A stretch of DNA of 64,000 nucleotides from an uncultured Eubacterium sp. (GTDB taxonomy: Bacteria > Bacillota > Clostridia > Lachnospirales > Lachnospiraceae): NCBI GenBank assembly GCA_934351445.1, contig CAKRIZ010000001.1, positions 62,001-126,000 on the forward strand, given 5' to 3'. A model generated the notes under the pieces. It saw nothing but the letters and a program-made list of their open reading frames with translations. It was not told where the DNA came from and did no database searches. Shown here piece after piece: positions 7,900 through 17,440 of the stretch; position 1 is the stretch's first letter; every line of letters begins with the position of its first letter. The position numbers were made by a program, and so were the translations under genes.

Positions 7900-9208
7900 C
7901 AATGATCTCATCCTCTCTGATGATATATAATCCCTGAATCACTGCAAATATAATAAATGTCGACAGCAGCGAGCTGCCTCCGTAACTCACGAGCGGCAGT
8001 GTCACTCCGGTGGACGGAATAAACTTAATCACACCGCCGATCGTTAAAAATACCTGAAATCCGTAGGTTGTCCCCAGTCCGAGTGCAATCAGCTTGTAAA
8101 AACGCTCATGGATCTGCATCGCGATATTTAAAAACATCAGATAACAGCAAGCGCACACGAGAATCACACAGATCGCAAATACACCACCGAGTTCTTCCGA
8201 TATCGCTGCAAACACAAAATCTTCATCTGCAACCGGGATCTTGTTTGGCATTCCCTGAAAGAGTCCCAGACCAAACCAGCCTCCGGTGCCGATCGCAAAC
8301 AGCGACTGTGAGACCTGATAGCCCTGCTTGTCAATCACTGCCAGTGGATCTTTCCACGCAATCACACGCGCCTGCACATGTGAAAACAGCTTATAGGCAA
8401 CGACCGCAGCCAGTGAACCTGCCCCCAGTCCGAGTCCCAGATATCTGGCATCCCTGGTAGCGACATACAGCAGCACCAGATACGTGACAAAGAAAATGGA
8501 TGCACTGCCGAGATCCCTGGAAAGCACCAGGATAATGACATGTGCAGCAGCCAGTACCGTTGTAATGACCACCTGCTTAAATTCGATCGAATGATACAAC
8601 ATGGATGCAACGAAAAATACAAATAGTATTTTTATAAATTCTGATGGCTGCAGACTGACAGATCCGAATTTGAATGCCAGCTTTGCACCGTAATCCGTCT
8701 TTCCGGCGACGGCTACCAATGCCAGCAGGGCGATGCCAATACCCGCATATAAATACGGCAGCTTGTGGAGAAAATGGATATGCCTGATAAAAAACGGAAC
8801 GAGCAATGTGATAACCGTAGCCGCCACTGCCAGCGTAAACTGGCGCATCGCCTTTGCCTCATCGAGTCTGGTCAATACGATAAAACCGATCACAAGCAGC
8901 ATACACATATGGTTTGTGACCAGTCTGGCTGCCTTTTTATACAAAAAACGGTAAATCAACTGGATCGCACAGATCAGCAGCACCTGCATGGCATAAAAGC
9001 CAAGCATCTGTACTTCGCCCGTTGCAGCAAAAATGACCAGATATGCATCCAGATGAATCAAAAACAGAAACATCAGCTGTCTTCTGAGGATCGGCTGCAC
9101 ACGTTTTGGCGAACCGGATCTCTGTAACGCCGAAAAACTCTCATAGGTGTAGCAGGCAAACAGTATCATCATCAGATATTTGGATATTTCAGTAATGATT
9201 GTAATCAT
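7829..9208 (-). CDS. FtsW/RodA/SpoVE family lipid II polymerase
   Basis: A 459-residue polytopic SEDS protein, a peptidoglycan glycosyltransferase that works with a cognate class B PBP, here the next gene. About ten hydrophobic segments are visible. The extracellular loop contains GYQVSQSLFAIGTGGWFG, and the C-terminal signature STGVTLPLVSYGGSSL is intact. An unusually long N-terminal part (about residues 1-120) has extra membrane segments, as in some clostridial members. It ends with a charged tail that overlaps the PBP start. It sits 5 bp downstream of the U32 gene. Whether it serves division, elongation or sporulation cannot be told from sequence. Confidence 0.92.
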   Translation of the reverse strand: MITIITEISKYLMMILFACYTYESFSALQRSGSPKRVQPILRRQLMFLFLIHLDAYLVIFAATGEVQMLGFYAMQVLLICAIQLIYRFLYKKAARLVTNHMCMLLVIGFIVLTRLDEAKAMRQFTLAVAATVITLLVPFFIRHIHFLHKLPYLYAGIGIALLALVAVAGKTDYGAKLAFKFGSVSLQPSEFIKILFVFFVASMLYHSIEFKQVVITTVLAAAHVIILVLSRDLGSASIFFVTYLVLLYVATRDARYLGLGLGAGSLAAVVAYKLFSHVQARVIAWKDPLAVIDKQGYQVSQSLFAIGTGGWFGLGLFQGMPNKIPVADEDFVFAAISEELGGVFAICVILVCACCYLMFLNIAMQIHERFYKLIALGLGTTYGFQVFLTIGGVIKFIPSTGVTLPLVSYGGSSLLSTFIIFAVIQGLYIIREDEIIDGEKENISQRTNRTGHRGKRTAE

Positions 9209-9213
9209 AAATT

Positions 9214-11430
9214 CTATTCTACCCCTCGTTTAAAGTGTCCGCGTGTAGCCTCACCGTGAAACGGTGTCACATCCGGTGTACGTCCGAGCACATGCTGTTC
9301 GTATCCGGCCAGAACTGCGCGTGTCACAGCCTCGTTCTCTACCGTAAAGTCCATCCGGAGCCATTCCGGCGCAATCTGTTTCAATTCTTCAAATACAGCC
9401 GGTTCATACAGAACGGTAGGGATCGCATTATATATGACGTTGCAGCAGACACTGCAGTAGTTTTTCACCGGCAGATGTTTGCCATAGCGGTCACACAGAA
9501 ACAATGTATGATCCGTATGGTCACAGCCATATATCGTCCGGTTGACACATTGGCTGCTCACCATGAACGGTGTATGCCCATAGATCATCAGGCAGCTGCC
9601 TGCCTGTGGCTGCCGCCGCAATTCGCCTGCGTGAAGCTCTAACGGCAGAGTCCGTATACGATAACCCTTTTCCCGGAAAAATACATAGCTGCGGTCGGAA
9701 AACGTATACAGCTGACTATCCAGCCATACCTGCGCTTCCGGTACACCCATCCGCTGCAAAAAACCAAGTGTATCATACGTTTTTGCAAGAAATCCGTCAA
9801 TTAGATTATTCTCTTGCATAATTTTTATGCAATTCCAGTTTTTCTCAAGGAAGCGTCCACGATCTTCACGCAGCACCGACGGCAATGCCAGCAGAAACCG
9901 TTTGTCTGTCTGCTGACACAATCGTGCGGCCTCACGCACATGCGCTTCAAACCGTGACCAGTCCATCGCCTGGATCTGAAGTGCTACTGTACCGACATAA
10001 TCCTTCCCTGTACAGACAAGAAACTGCTCCCATGTGTCACAGACAGTCACCAGTTCCTGTGTATGCATAGAACCATCTGCTGATTCCAACGAACCGGCAG
10101 TGCGGATGTCTTCCACCCGGCGGGAAGGAGCCGGTCTGCGCCACTGGTTTTGCAGCATCTGCCCGAGCGCTTCTATGGCATCCCTTCGAACGGACTTTAA
10201 AAATTGTTTTGGTATAAAACAATTCTCATCCATCCGGATCTCCAGTTGTTCAAACACGCAGGCACTGTCCCCGGTCTGCCGCAGCACACGTTCCACATCC
10301 GCCGGAAGTGCCGGGGCTTTCTGTGCCGGCTGTATCTCTCCGGTCTGCGCCTGCACCGTCTGTCCACTCACAAGATCTGTGACTGACAATACGACCGGGG
10401 CGCCGATTCTGCATTCGCAGACACCGTGAACAGGGCGCTGTAGCGGCTTCCACTGTATTGTCCCACTATCCGATGCATGCGCCGATGTATGCTTCGGCGA
10501 ATACAGGCTGATCATGGATTTCCCTTTTTCTCCACGCAGGTATCCGGCTGTAAAACCGCTGCGGTTACCCAGATCCATGAGCTGTCTGCGGTCAGATTCT
10601 GCAACCGCATAATTATCAGCGTCCTGTGCCAGCAAATCGAGATATTTCCGGTAGACCGCCGTCACACCCGCAGCATAAGCAGTCTGCTTCATCCGGCCTT
10701 CGATTTTCAAAGAACAGACTCCGGCATCTGCCAGCTCCGGCAGAAGGTCAACCGCACACAAATCCTTCGGGCTGAGCGGATACAGTTCCCTGCCCGCATC
10801 AAAGGGTGCCTTGCCCTGCTGCACACGATACGGAAGGCGGCACGGCTGCGCACACCGTCCGCGGTTGCCGCTCCTGCCGCCAAGCATACTGCTAAACAGG
10901 CATTGTCCGGAGTAGCAATAACAGATGGCACCATGCACGAAACATTCTAACGGCACATCGACCCGTTCATGGATCTGCCGGATTTCTGTCAGTGATAGTT
11001 CTCTCGCAAGTACGACACGGTCTGCGCCCGCCTGTGCAAAATAGCGCGCGCCATCCGCATTCGCGATTGACATCTGTGTACTCGCATGCAATTCCATGCC
11101 GGGAAACTGTTTTTTTATAAAATCAAATACACCCGCATCCTGCACAATCACAGCATCCAGTCCCTGCTCATAATAAGGCAGCAGATAATCATACAGCTGT
11201 TCTTCCAATTCGTTGGTTTTTAACAATGTATTGACTGTCAGGTGCAGCTTTTTGCCCTGCAGATGCACCTCATCAATCGCCTGCAGCAATTCTTCCTGTG
11301 TAAAATTTTTTGCATAGGCACGCGCACCAAACTGACCACCGCCGACATATACCGCATCTGCACCTGCCGCACACACCGCCCGCAATGTCTCCATTGAACC
11401 GGCCGGTGCTAAAAGCTCCATATTCTTCAT
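9214..11430 (-). CDS. U32 family peptidase-like protein (RlhA/TrhP type)
   Basis: A 738-residue protein. The N-terminal U32 domain begins ELLAPAGSMETLRAVCAAGADAVYVG and contains the family hallmark SGNRGRCAQPCRLPY near residue 190. Cysteines just before it (AICYCYSGQCLFSS) and a later group (CDHTDHTLFLC...YCSVCC) fit an iron-sulfur site. The long C-terminal extension matches the DUF3656 architecture of RlhA. Characterised U32 proteins of this type make hydroxylated bases in 23S rRNA (RlhA) or tRNA (TrhP) from prephenate-dependent chemistry; which applies here is not decidable. It follows zapA by 6 bp. Confidence 0.88.
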   Translation of the reverse strand: MKNMELLAPAGSMETLRAVCAAGADAVYVGGGQFGARAYAKNFTQEELLQAIDEVHLQGKKLHLTVNTLLKTNELEEQLYDYLLPYYEQGLDAVIVQDAGVFDFIKKQFPGMELHASTQMSIANADGARYFAQAGADRVVLARELSLTEIRQIHERVDVPLECFVHGAICYCYSGQCLFSSMLGGRSGNRGRCAQPCRLPYRVQQGKAPFDAGRELYPLSPKDLCAVDLLPELADAGVCSLKIEGRMKQTAYAAGVTAVYRKYLDLLAQDADNYAVAESDRRQLMDLGNRSGFTAGYLRGEKGKSMISLYSPKHTSAHASDSGTIQWKPLQRPVHGVCECRIGAPVVLSVTDLVSGQTVQAQTGEIQPAQKAPALPADVERVLRQTGDSACVFEQLEIRMDENCFIPKQFLKSVRRDAIEALGQMLQNQWRRPAPSRRVEDIRTAGSLESADGSMHTQELVTVCDTWEQFLVCTGKDYVGTVALQIQAMDWSRFEAHVREAARLCQQTDKRFLLALPSVLREDRGRFLEKNWNCIKIMQENNLIDGFLAKTYDTLGFLQRMGVPEAQVWLDSQLYTFSDRSYVFFREKGYRIRTLPLELHAGELRRQPQAGSCLMIYGHTPFMVSSQCVNRTIYGCDHTDHTLFLCDRYGKHLPVKNYCSVCCNVIYNAIPTVLYEPAVFEELKQIAPEWLRMDFTVENEAVTRAVLAGYEQHVLGRTPDVTPFHGEATRGHFKRGVE

Positions 11431-11436
11431 ATCCGC

Positions 11437-11910
11437 TTATTTTAACAGAACTTCCTCCAGATCCGCACTCAGGCGTTCATTTTTCTGTGTCAGTTCCCGT
11501 TTCTCCTTCTCCAGTTGCTCTACCTGTCCCTGCATCTGTTCGTTTTGCTGTTTCACAAGCTCTAACTTGGCATTAGCCTCCGTGATCTTTGTATTTGCAT
11601 CATCCAACTGCATCTGTGCCTCCACTAACTGATGCTTCAGATCGAAGATCTCTTTCTCCAGATCGGAAAATTTATCAGATGAACTGCCAGCCTGTTCCTT
11701 GGCCTTGAAATAATCATCTGCCAGATTCAGGTTTAACATCAGGTTCTTCATATCCTGTGGAATCCGCTTATAGGAGTCCTGCTGATTCATCTCCGTGATT
11801 TTCTGATTAATGTAGGCAGCCACCTGCTGCAGATAGTCTTCTTCCTCAAATCCACTCAGATTATACTCTTTCTTATCGATGACTACGACCGTACTTTTCT
11901 TTGTTCCCAT
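11437..11910 (-). CDS. zapA: Cell division protein ZapA
   Basis: A 157-residue FtsZ-ring associated protein that promotes FtsZ bundling. The N-terminal domain (VVVIDKKEYNLSGFEEEDYLQQVAAYIN) is the ZapA fold. From about residue 75 the protein is a long coiled coil rich in Glu/Gln/Lys (KQQNEQMQGQVEQLEKEK). The preferred ATG at 11908-11910 has GGAGG 7 nt upstream; an ATG seven codons earlier lies before that ribosome site and overlaps the ruvB stop. The extended coiled coil makes it longer than Bacillus ZapA (about 85 residues), which is usual for clostridial forms. Confidence 0.88.
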   Translation of the reverse strand: MGTKKSTVVVIDKKEYNLSGFEEEDYLQQVAAYINQKITEMNQQDSYKRIPQDMKNLMLNLNLADDYFKAKEQAGSSSDKFSDLEKEIFDLKHQLVEAQMQLDDANTKITEANAKLELVKQQNEQMQGQVEQLEKEKRELTQKNERLSADLEEVLLK

Positions 11911-11927
11911 ATCATTTCCTCCAGCTA

Positions 11928-12932
11928 TCATAAATGCGTTTGCGGTAATCCGAAATGCTTATAACAATAAGGTGTCACAACCCGCCCTTTCGGTGTGCGG
12001 TTAATAAATCCGTTCATCACCAGATACGGTTCGTAGACATCCTCGATCGTTCCGGCATCTTCGCCGATTGCAGCCGCTAAGGTGTCCAGTCCAACCGGCC
12101 CGCCTGAAAACTTTTCTATAATTGTATAGAGCAGCCTGCGGTCACTGTTGTCGAGTCCCATTTTATCGACTTCTAACAGATCCAGCGCAAAGACCGCAAC
12201 TTCTTTGGTGATTTTTCCGTCATATTTTACCTGTGCAAAATCACGCACACGGCGCAGCAGCCGGTTTGCCAGCCGCGGTGTCCCGCGCGAACGTCTCGCC
12301 AGCTCATATGCACCATCTTCATCAATGTCCACGCCTAATTTCGCCGCAGAATGCAGGATAATCGTTTTCAATTCATCGACGGTATAGAATTCCAGATGAT
12401 GCATCACACCGAAACGGTCTCTCAGCGGTGCGGAGAGCAGTCCTGCACGTGTGGTCGCACCTACCAGCGTAAACTTCGGCAGATCCAGACGGATGGATCG
12501 CGCAGTCGCACCTTTTCCGATCATAATATCGATCGCATAATCTTCCATCGCCGGATACAGCACTTCCTCCACCTGACGGTTCAGCCGGTGGATCTCATCG
12601 ACAAATAATACATCACCCTCGGCCAGATTACTCAGGATCGCCGCCATCTCTCCCGGTTTGGCGATTGCGGGACCGCTCGTGATCTTCATGTGTACCCCCA
12701 TCTCATTCGCGATAATCCCTGCCAGAGTTGTCTTACCAAGTCCCGGTGGCCCGTAAAAGAGTACATGATCCAGAGATTCTCCCCGTCCTTTGGCCGCCTC
12801 AATATATACTTTCAGATTTTCCTTTGCCTTTGCCTGTCCGATATAATCTTCGAGACACTGGGGACGCAGCGATTTCTCAGCCGGGACGTCCTCTTCCTGT
12901 ATTTCTGTGGATATCACTTTTCGATTATTCAT
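11928..12932 (-). CDS. ruvB: Holliday junction branch migration ATPase RuvB
   Basis: The 334-residue AAA+ motor of the RuvABC resolvasome. Walker A is GPPGLGKTT (residues about 61-69), Walker B is [10 protein letters not shown], the sensor segment is [10 protein letters not shown], and the C-terminal winged helix carries [16 protein letters not shown] with the ending RTPKGR. The length is typical. It starts 8 bp after ruvA, as in the common ruvAB operon. No ruvC is present, as expected in Firmicutes, where RecU substitutes. Confidence 0.97.
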   Translation of the reverse strand: MNNRKVISTEIQEEDVPAEKSLRPQCLEDYIGQAKAKENLKVYIEAAKGRGESLDHVLFYGPPGLGKTTLAGIIANEMGVHMKITSGPAIAKPGEMAAILSNLAEGDVLFVDEIHRLNRQVEEVLYPAMEDYAIDIMIGKGATARSIRLDLPKFTLVGATTRAGLLSAPLRDRFGVMHHLEFYTVDELKTIILHSAAKLGVDIDEDGAYELARRSRGTPRLANRLLRRVRDFAQVKYDGKITKEVAVFALDLLEVDKMGLDNSDRRLLYTIIEKFSGGPVGLDTLAAAIGEDAGTIEDVYEPYLVMNGFINRTPKGRVVTPYCYKHFGLPQTHL

Positions 12933-12940
12933 GAATCCTC

Positions 12941-13552
12941 CTACATAAATGCCATATTGCGCAATGCCTGCTTCAGCACCGCCTCCACATCACTGTCCGC
13001 AGTGATCTCGATACCTGACAATACCTGTGTGGCCTCCGAAGCAGAATATCCAAGCGCCGTAAGTGCTAAAAGTGCCTCCTGACGGACACCCTTTTCCATC
13101 TCCACCTGCGGATTTTTCACCAGTTCCTCCTGCGTGGTAAATGCATCTTCCAGTTTTAATTTGTCCTTCAGTTCCAAAACGATACGTTGAGCCGTCTTTG
13201 CCCCGATACCGGGCGCCTTTGAGATCGCCTTTGCATGATCAGCGACCACCGCAAAGCGCAGGTCATCAGGCGATAACACTGACAGTATCGCGAGTGCTCC
13301 CTTTGGTCCGACACCATTTACACCGATCAGCAGCTTGAAAATACGCAGATCGTCTTTCGTCAAAAAACCATACAGGCAAAAGGCATCCTCTTTGACCTGA
13401 AAATAAATATACATTTTTATCTCTGAACCGACAGCCGGCAGATATTCAAGTGTCTGTCCGGAAATATAGACCTGAAATCCGATTCCCTGATGATCAATAA
13501 TGACCGATTCCTCATCCATATCCGCCAATGTTCCCTTGATATATTGAATCAT
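12941..13552 (-). CDS. ruvA: Holliday junction DNA helicase subunit RuvA
   Basis: A 203-residue RuvA, which binds four-way junctions and loads RuvB. It begins [16 protein letters not shown], the standard N-terminus. The helix-hairpin-helix segments [15 protein letters not shown] and [19 protein letters not shown] are present, as is the C-terminal RuvB-binding domain ([16 protein letters not shown]). AAGGAG precedes the ATG at 13550-13552. An open frame extends 24 codons upstream into the previous gene but has no family similarity and is rejected as the start. Confidence 0.96.
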   Translation of the reverse strand: MIQYIKGTLADMDEESVIIDHQGIGFQVYISGQTLEYLPAVGSEIKMYIYFQVKEDAFCLYGFLTKDDLRIFKLLIGVNGVGPKGALAILSVLSPDDLRFAVVADHAKAISKAPGIGAKTAQRIVLELKDKLKLEDAFTTQEELVKNPQVEMEKGVRQEALLALTALGYSASEATQVLSGIEITADSDVEAVLKQALRNMAFM

Positions 13553-13559
13553 TCTACTT

Positions 13560-14120
13560 CTACTCCTTTTTATTCCCTGCTGACAGCCCGGCCAGTTCCT
13601 GCGGCAGACGGTGAAGAACCGCACCTGCCACCATTCCGATCAGTACACCGGTCAGCATGCCGACGAGAAACAATACCGGCAGATAATACAGGATGTGATA
13701 ATTCTCCACTACCAGTGCCGCTACCAGAAACTGTCCGACATTATGCGCGACACCTCCTGCCGCACTCACGCTGATCAGGTGCAGCTGTCCGGTCCGTTTC
13801 AGCCCTGCCATGACAAGCAGGCTGAGTACTGCCCCCGCCAGACTATATAAAATACTGTACATACTGCCAAAAAAGAAGCCCGCCAGCAGTACTCGCGCAA
13901 TCGAAACACAGGCACCGTCACGCGCATTACCCAGATAGAGCACAATCACAACAACTATGTTCGTCAGCCCCAGCTTCACCCCCGGAATACCGATCGGCAG
14001 CGGAATCAGAGCTTCTATATAACTGCAGATCAAAGCCAGCGCCAATGCCAGACCCAGATACGGTATCCGCCGTACCCATTCTCCCTGATTACTGGCTGAC
14101 TGTGTCATATTCCTGCTCAT
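13560..14120 (-). CDS. Gx transporter family membrane protein (heptaprenyl diphosphate synthase component I-like)
   Basis: A roughly 186-residue polytopic membrane protein with five or six hydrophobic segments. It contains the family region EALIPLPIGIPGVKLGLTNI and the sequence AAGGVAHNVGQFLVA, typical of the Gx transporter/HepS-I group. This family is frequently paired with a NusG-domain-II membrane protein, as here, and the pair resembles the EetB/EetA genes of flavin-based extracellular electron transfer loci (my recollection, not checked). Several starts are possible. The ATG at 14118-14120 has GGAGGTG 10 nt upstream; ATGs at 14129 and 14108 are alternatives. The gene overlaps the end of the NusG-II gene by about 30 bp. 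Confidence 0.8.
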   Translation of the reverse strand: MSRNMTQSASNQGEWVRRIPYLGLALALALICSYIEALIPLPIGIPGVKLGLTNIVVVIVLYLGNARDGACVSIARVLLAGFFFGSMYSILYSLAGAVLSLLVMAGLKRTGQLHLISVSAAGGVAHNVGQFLVAALVVENYHILYYLPVLFLVGMLTGVLIGMVAGAVLHRLPQELAGLSAGNKKE

Positions 14121-14469
14121 GGTTTCCATACACCTCCACCACCAATTTGTGAGGCAGACATACGATTGTCTGTCGTTCACGCGATATCGCACCCTGACGG
14201 ATGCACAACTCATCCGGACACGTTGCCTGTTCCATACGCACACTGCCATGTTTGATCTGTACGACGTTGATCACGGTGCCATCCTGCTCCACCGGGATTT
14301 CCCGATCTTCGTTCAGCGGATATGTGCCATATACCGTACCATCTATTGTGATACAAACCGATTCACCCATCTGTGAAAACAGATAGATCCCGATCGTCAG
14401 AAGGATTCCGCTAAGGAACAAGCCGCCTAAAAATACAGCGTCCCTCCATCCAAATTGACGCATGTTCAT
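14089..14469 (-). CDS. NusG domain II-containing membrane-anchored protein
   Basis: A 126-residue protein with one N-terminal membrane anchor (about residues 11-33) and an extracytoplasmic NusG_II domain. The domain has the conserved cysteine pattern CPDELCIRQG followed by IVCLPHKLVVEV. The family's role is poorly defined; it recurs beside Gx transporters and ApbE/Rnf genes, suggesting an accessory role in membrane redox chemistry (inference). The ATG at 14467-14469 lies just past the miaB stop, with GGAGAGCAGG inside the miaB end, so translation is coupled. Its 3' end overlaps the Gx transporter gene. Confidence 0.8.
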   Translation of the reverse strand: MNMRQFGWRDAVFLGGLFLSGILLTIGIYLFSQMGESVCITIDGTVYGTYPLNEDREIPVEQDGTVINVVQIKHGSVRMEQATCPDELCIRQGAISRERQTIVCLPHKLVVEVYGNHEQEYDTVSQ

Positions 14470-14471
14470 GC

Positions 14472-15920
14472 CTATACCTGCTCTCCGATATAATAAAATC
14501 CTTTGCACTGTGCAAGTCTCACGTCCACAATCTTTCCAATCAAGGAAGCATCACCTGGAAAGTGTACAACCGAATTGTTCGATAAGCGCCCTGTCACCAG
14601 CGCAGGATCATGCTCATTGATCTGCTCTACCAGAACAGTCTGTACCTGACCTTCGATCGCCTGCGCCTTTTCTGTCGCAATGTGCTGTACTTCCTTCAAG
14701 ATCATATCAAAATTTTCCTTCACTTCCGCTTCCGGAACCTGGTTTTCCATCTCGGCAGCAGGTGTCCCGGAGCGCTTGGAATAGATAAATGTAAATGCGC
14801 TGTCATAGCGTACACGTCTGACGACATCCAGTGTCTCTAACGCATCTTCCTTCGTCTCACCGGGAAATCCGACGATGATATCTGTCGTGATCGCGATATC
14901 CGGGATCGCCGCACGCAGTTTTTCAACCAGTGTCAGATACTGTTCCTTATCATAATGGCGGTTCATCGCTTTTAAGATCCGTGAACTACCAGACTGAAGC
15001 GGCAGATGCATATGCTTACAGATCTTCTTGGACTGCGCCATCACTTCGATCAATTCATCCGACAGATCCTTCGGATGAGAAGTCATAAAACGAATCCGCT
15101 CCAACCCTTCGATCTGTTCGACCTCACGCAGCAGCTGTGCAAATGTGACCGGATGCTCTAACGTCTTTCCGTATGAATTCACATTCTGACCGAGCAGCAT
15201 GACTTCAACGACACCGTCTGCTACCAGGCGTTCGATCTCGCGGATAATGTCCTTCGGCTCCCGGCTGCGCTCACGTCCGCGCACATACGGTACAATGCAG
15301 TAGCTGCAGAAATTATTGCAGCCGAACATGATATTCACGCCGGACTTGAAGCTGTATTTACGTTCTACCGGAAGATCCTCGACGATCTCTGTCGTATCCT
15401 TCCAGATGTCAACCACCATCTGTTTTTCCGTCAATGCACGCACGACCAGTTCCGCGAACTTAAAGATATTGTGTGTACCGAATACGAGGTTCACAAACCG
15501 GAAGTCCTTTTTCAGCCGTTCTACGACATGTTCCTCCTGCATCATGCAGCCGCACAGCGCAATCATCATCTGCGGATGTTTTTTCTTATAGCTGCCAAGT
15601 GTTCCCAGTCTGCCATACACCTTATTATTCGCGTTCTCACGGACGGTACAAGTATTGTAAATAACAAAATCCGCATCCTCCGTATCTACCTGTTCATAGC
15701 CGATCGTCTCTAAAATACCGCGCAGTTTTTCCGAGTCACGCGCATTCATCTGACAGCCAAATGTCTCTACATGAAACGTCAGACGATGTCCGCACTGTTT
15801 CTCCCGCTCTTTGATCAGTTGCTTTGCCAGATCCATATAATAAAACTGACGCTGCGGTTCCGTGACCGGCACTTCTATATGATTCATATTATTAGCTTGT
15901 ATGTTTTTTACTGTTTCCAT
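14472..15920 (-). CDS. miaB: tRNA-2-methylthio-N6-dimethylallyladenosine synthase MiaB
   Basis: A 482-residue radical-SAM methylthiotransferase that converts i6A37 to ms2i6A37 in tRNA. The N-terminal UPF0004 domain has its three cluster cysteines in TFGCQMN, the segment YNTCTVR and CGCMMQ. The radical-SAM motif is CNNFCSYCIVPYVRGRERSR. A TRAM domain ends the protein (GRLSNNSVVHF). It begins with about 40 extra N-terminal residues, common in clostridial MiaB. The first 29 bp overlap the end of the DUF896 gene, indicating coupling. Confidence 0.95.
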   Translation of the reverse strand: METVKNIQANNMNHIEVPVTEPQRQFYYMDLAKQLIKEREKQCGHRLTFHVETFGCQMNARDSEKLRGILETIGYEQVDTEDADFVIYNTCTVRENANNKVYGRLGTLGSYKKKHPQMMIALCGCMMQEEHVVERLKKDFRFVNLVFGTHNIFKFAELVVRALTEKQMVVDIWKDTTEIVEDLPVERKYSFKSGVNIMFGCNNFCSYCIVPYVRGRERSREPKDIIREIERLVADGVVEVMLLGQNVNSYGKTLEHPVTFAQLLREVEQIEGLERIRFMTSHPKDLSDELIEVMAQSKKICKHMHLPLQSGSSRILKAMNRHYDKEQYLTLVEKLRAAIPDIAITTDIIVGFPGETKEDALETLDVVRRVRYDSAFTFIYSKRSGTPAAEMENQVPEAEVKENFDMILKEVQHIATEKAQAIEGQVQTVLVEQINEHDPALVTGRLSNNSVVHFPGDASLIGKIVDVRLAQCKGFYYIGEQV

Positions 15921-16119
15921 GTGTCTCTCCTAAATTTTCAATGCTGCCATCTTTGTTAATAATATCAATCTGATTGAGCTGTCCACGGATATTGGCACGG
16001 ATGGCAGCCAAATACTCCGCACGCAATTTTGCCTGTTCTTCCTTCTCGGCAGATGTCAATCCCTCAGCTTTCGACTTATGATATAGTTCATTGATTCGCT
16101 TGATTCTACTCTCATCCAT
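15892..16119 (-). CDS. DUF896 family small protein (YnzC-like)
   Basis: A 75-residue soluble protein with the DUF896 pattern: RIKRINELYHKSKAEGLT, the segment EEQAKLRAEYLAAIRANIRGQL and I-IINKDGSIENLG. Bacillus YnzC is a small helical hairpin protein of unclear function. It is the first gene of the DUF896-miaB-NusG_II-Gx-ruvAB-zapA-U32 run and has a good upstream promoter. It overlaps miaB by 29 bp. Confidence 0.88.
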   Translation of the reverse strand: MDESRIKRINELYHKSKAEGLTSAEKEEQAKLRAEYLAAIRANIRGQLNQIDIINKDGSIENLGETHGNSKKHTS

Positions 16120-16185
16120 CGTCTGATTCCTCTATCTCTCTATTTCTTTTCTATTTTATCATATGGGCATCAATAACCATCTTGT

Positions 16186-16214
16186 ATCATAACACAACCA
16201 CTGCTCCGGTGCAA
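16186..16214 (-). promoter_or_regulatory. Sigma-A type promoter of the DUF896-miaB operon
   Basis: On the minus strand: TTGCAC, a 17 bp spacer, and TATGAT, about 65-95 bp upstream of the DUF896 start. Sequence match only. Confidence 0.6.
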
Positions 16215-16280
16215 CAGCCGCGTTTATGATACAATTTGCTGTCCACACAGGCATATCGGCTCATCTGCACGCATTTCATC

Positions 16281-16308
16281 TTGACACTGCACCGCCTTTA
16301 TGTATATC
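16281..16308 (+). promoter_or_regulatory. Possible promoter of apbE
   Basis: A consensus TTGACA (16281-16286) lies 16 bp before TATATC (16303-16308). A perfect TATAAT (16314-16319) is also present but is 27 bp from that -35, so which -10 is used is unclear. Confidence 0.45.
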
Positions 16309-16393
16309 CTAACTATAATCATGTAAAAATTCAAAGATGATTTGATGTTGCCCTGCAAATGCCTATATGAATTGAAAGAAAGGATAAACACTC

Positions 16394-17434
16394 ATGAACC
16401 TGAACCATCATAAACGGAAAAAAATCGTAGCCGCACTCGTGCTGGCTACCATTCTGGTGATCTTAACCTATATTTTCAACAACTATCTGTTTCAGCAGGA
16501 ACCGCTCGTAAAAAACGGTTTTTACTTTAATACCATCATAGCAATCCAACTCAATGATTCCCAGGATGAATCACTGATTGATACATGCTTTGATATGGCA
16601 AATACGTATGAGCATTATTTTAGCCGTACATTAGAAGGCAGTGATATCTACAACATCAACCATGCAAACGGCGCACCAGTCGAAGTACATGATGAAACGG
16701 CAGAACTGATCCGCTATGGCATCGCTTTTGGTGACCTGAGCGGCGGTGTCTTTGACATCAGCATCGGCGCACTGACCGATCTGTGGGATATTCCCAATAA
16801 CAATGGTACGATTCCTGCACAGACGCAGATTGATGCAGCACTCGCAACAGTTGACTATCGCCAGATCACAGTAGACGGCAATACGGTCACTCTGGGAAAT
16901 CCGGATGCAGCACTGGATCTCGGCGGCATCGCCAAAGGTTATGCCGCAGACCGTATGCGGGAATATCTCAATGCCAACGGTGCCTGTGAGGGATTTATCA
17001 ATCTGGGCGGAAATGTACTGACACTCGGTCAGAAAGCCAATGACGAGCCCTACCACATCGGCATCCGCAAACCATTTGGCGAAGATGGTGAAACGATCAC
17101 TGCCGTCGATGTCACAGACCGCAGCATCGTCACCTCCGGCCGTTATGAGCGCTATTTTGAAAAGGATGGCCATATCTATCATCATATTCTCGATCCAAAA
17201 AACGGCTATCCTTATGATAACGGTCTAAACGGTGTCACAATCCTCTCTGATTCTTCGATGGCAGGCGATGCACTGAGCACGATCTGCTTTGCACTCGGAC
17301 AGGAAAAGGGCACGGAGTTCTTATCCTCCATGCCCTCGAATGATTTTTTGAATCCGATACTCGCAACTGAGACAACACTACAAGCCATCTTCATTGATGA
17401 AAACAATGAAATGACAACTGTGGACGCTTATTAA
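16394..17434 (+). CDS. apbE: FAD:protein FMN transferase ApbE
   Basis: A 346-residue ApbE that covalently attaches FMN to Thr/Ser residues of extracytoplasmic flavoproteins such as RnfD and RnfG. An N-terminal membrane anchor lies at about residues 10-29. The mature part has the family sequence DTCFDMANTYEHYFSRTLEGSDI, the segment GGVFDISIGAL, LDLGGIAKGYAADRM (FAD/metal site) and GFINLGGNVLTLG, with SIVTSGRYERYF and HHILDPKNGYP near the end. It is transcribed toward the rnf operon but from the opposite strand; its obvious substrates are RnfG and RnfD, both of which carry flavinylation motifs. AGAAAGGAT lies before the ATG. Confidence 0.94.
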   Translation: MNLNHHKRKKIVAALVLATILVILTYIFNNYLFQQEPLVKNGFYFNTIIAIQLNDSQDESLIDTCFDMANTYEHYFSRTLEGSDIYNINHANGAPVEVHDETAELIRYGIAFGDLSGGVFDISIGALTDLWDIPNNNGTIPAQTQIDAALATVDYRQITVDGNTVTLGNPDAALDLGGIAKGYAADRMREYLNANGACEGFINLGGNVLTLGQKANDEPYHIGIRKPFGEDGETITAVDVTDRSIVTSGRYERYFEKDGHIYHHILDPKNGYPYDNGLNGVTILSDSSMAGDALSTICFALGQEKGTEFLSSMPSNDFLNPILATETTLQAIFIDENNEMTTVDAY

Positions 17435-17440
17435 TATGCC

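Noticed and set aside
16314..16319. Perfect TATAAT as the apbE -10 box
   Set aside because: No acceptable -35 lies 16-18 bp upstream; the TTGACA is 27 bp away, so it was left as an ambiguity.
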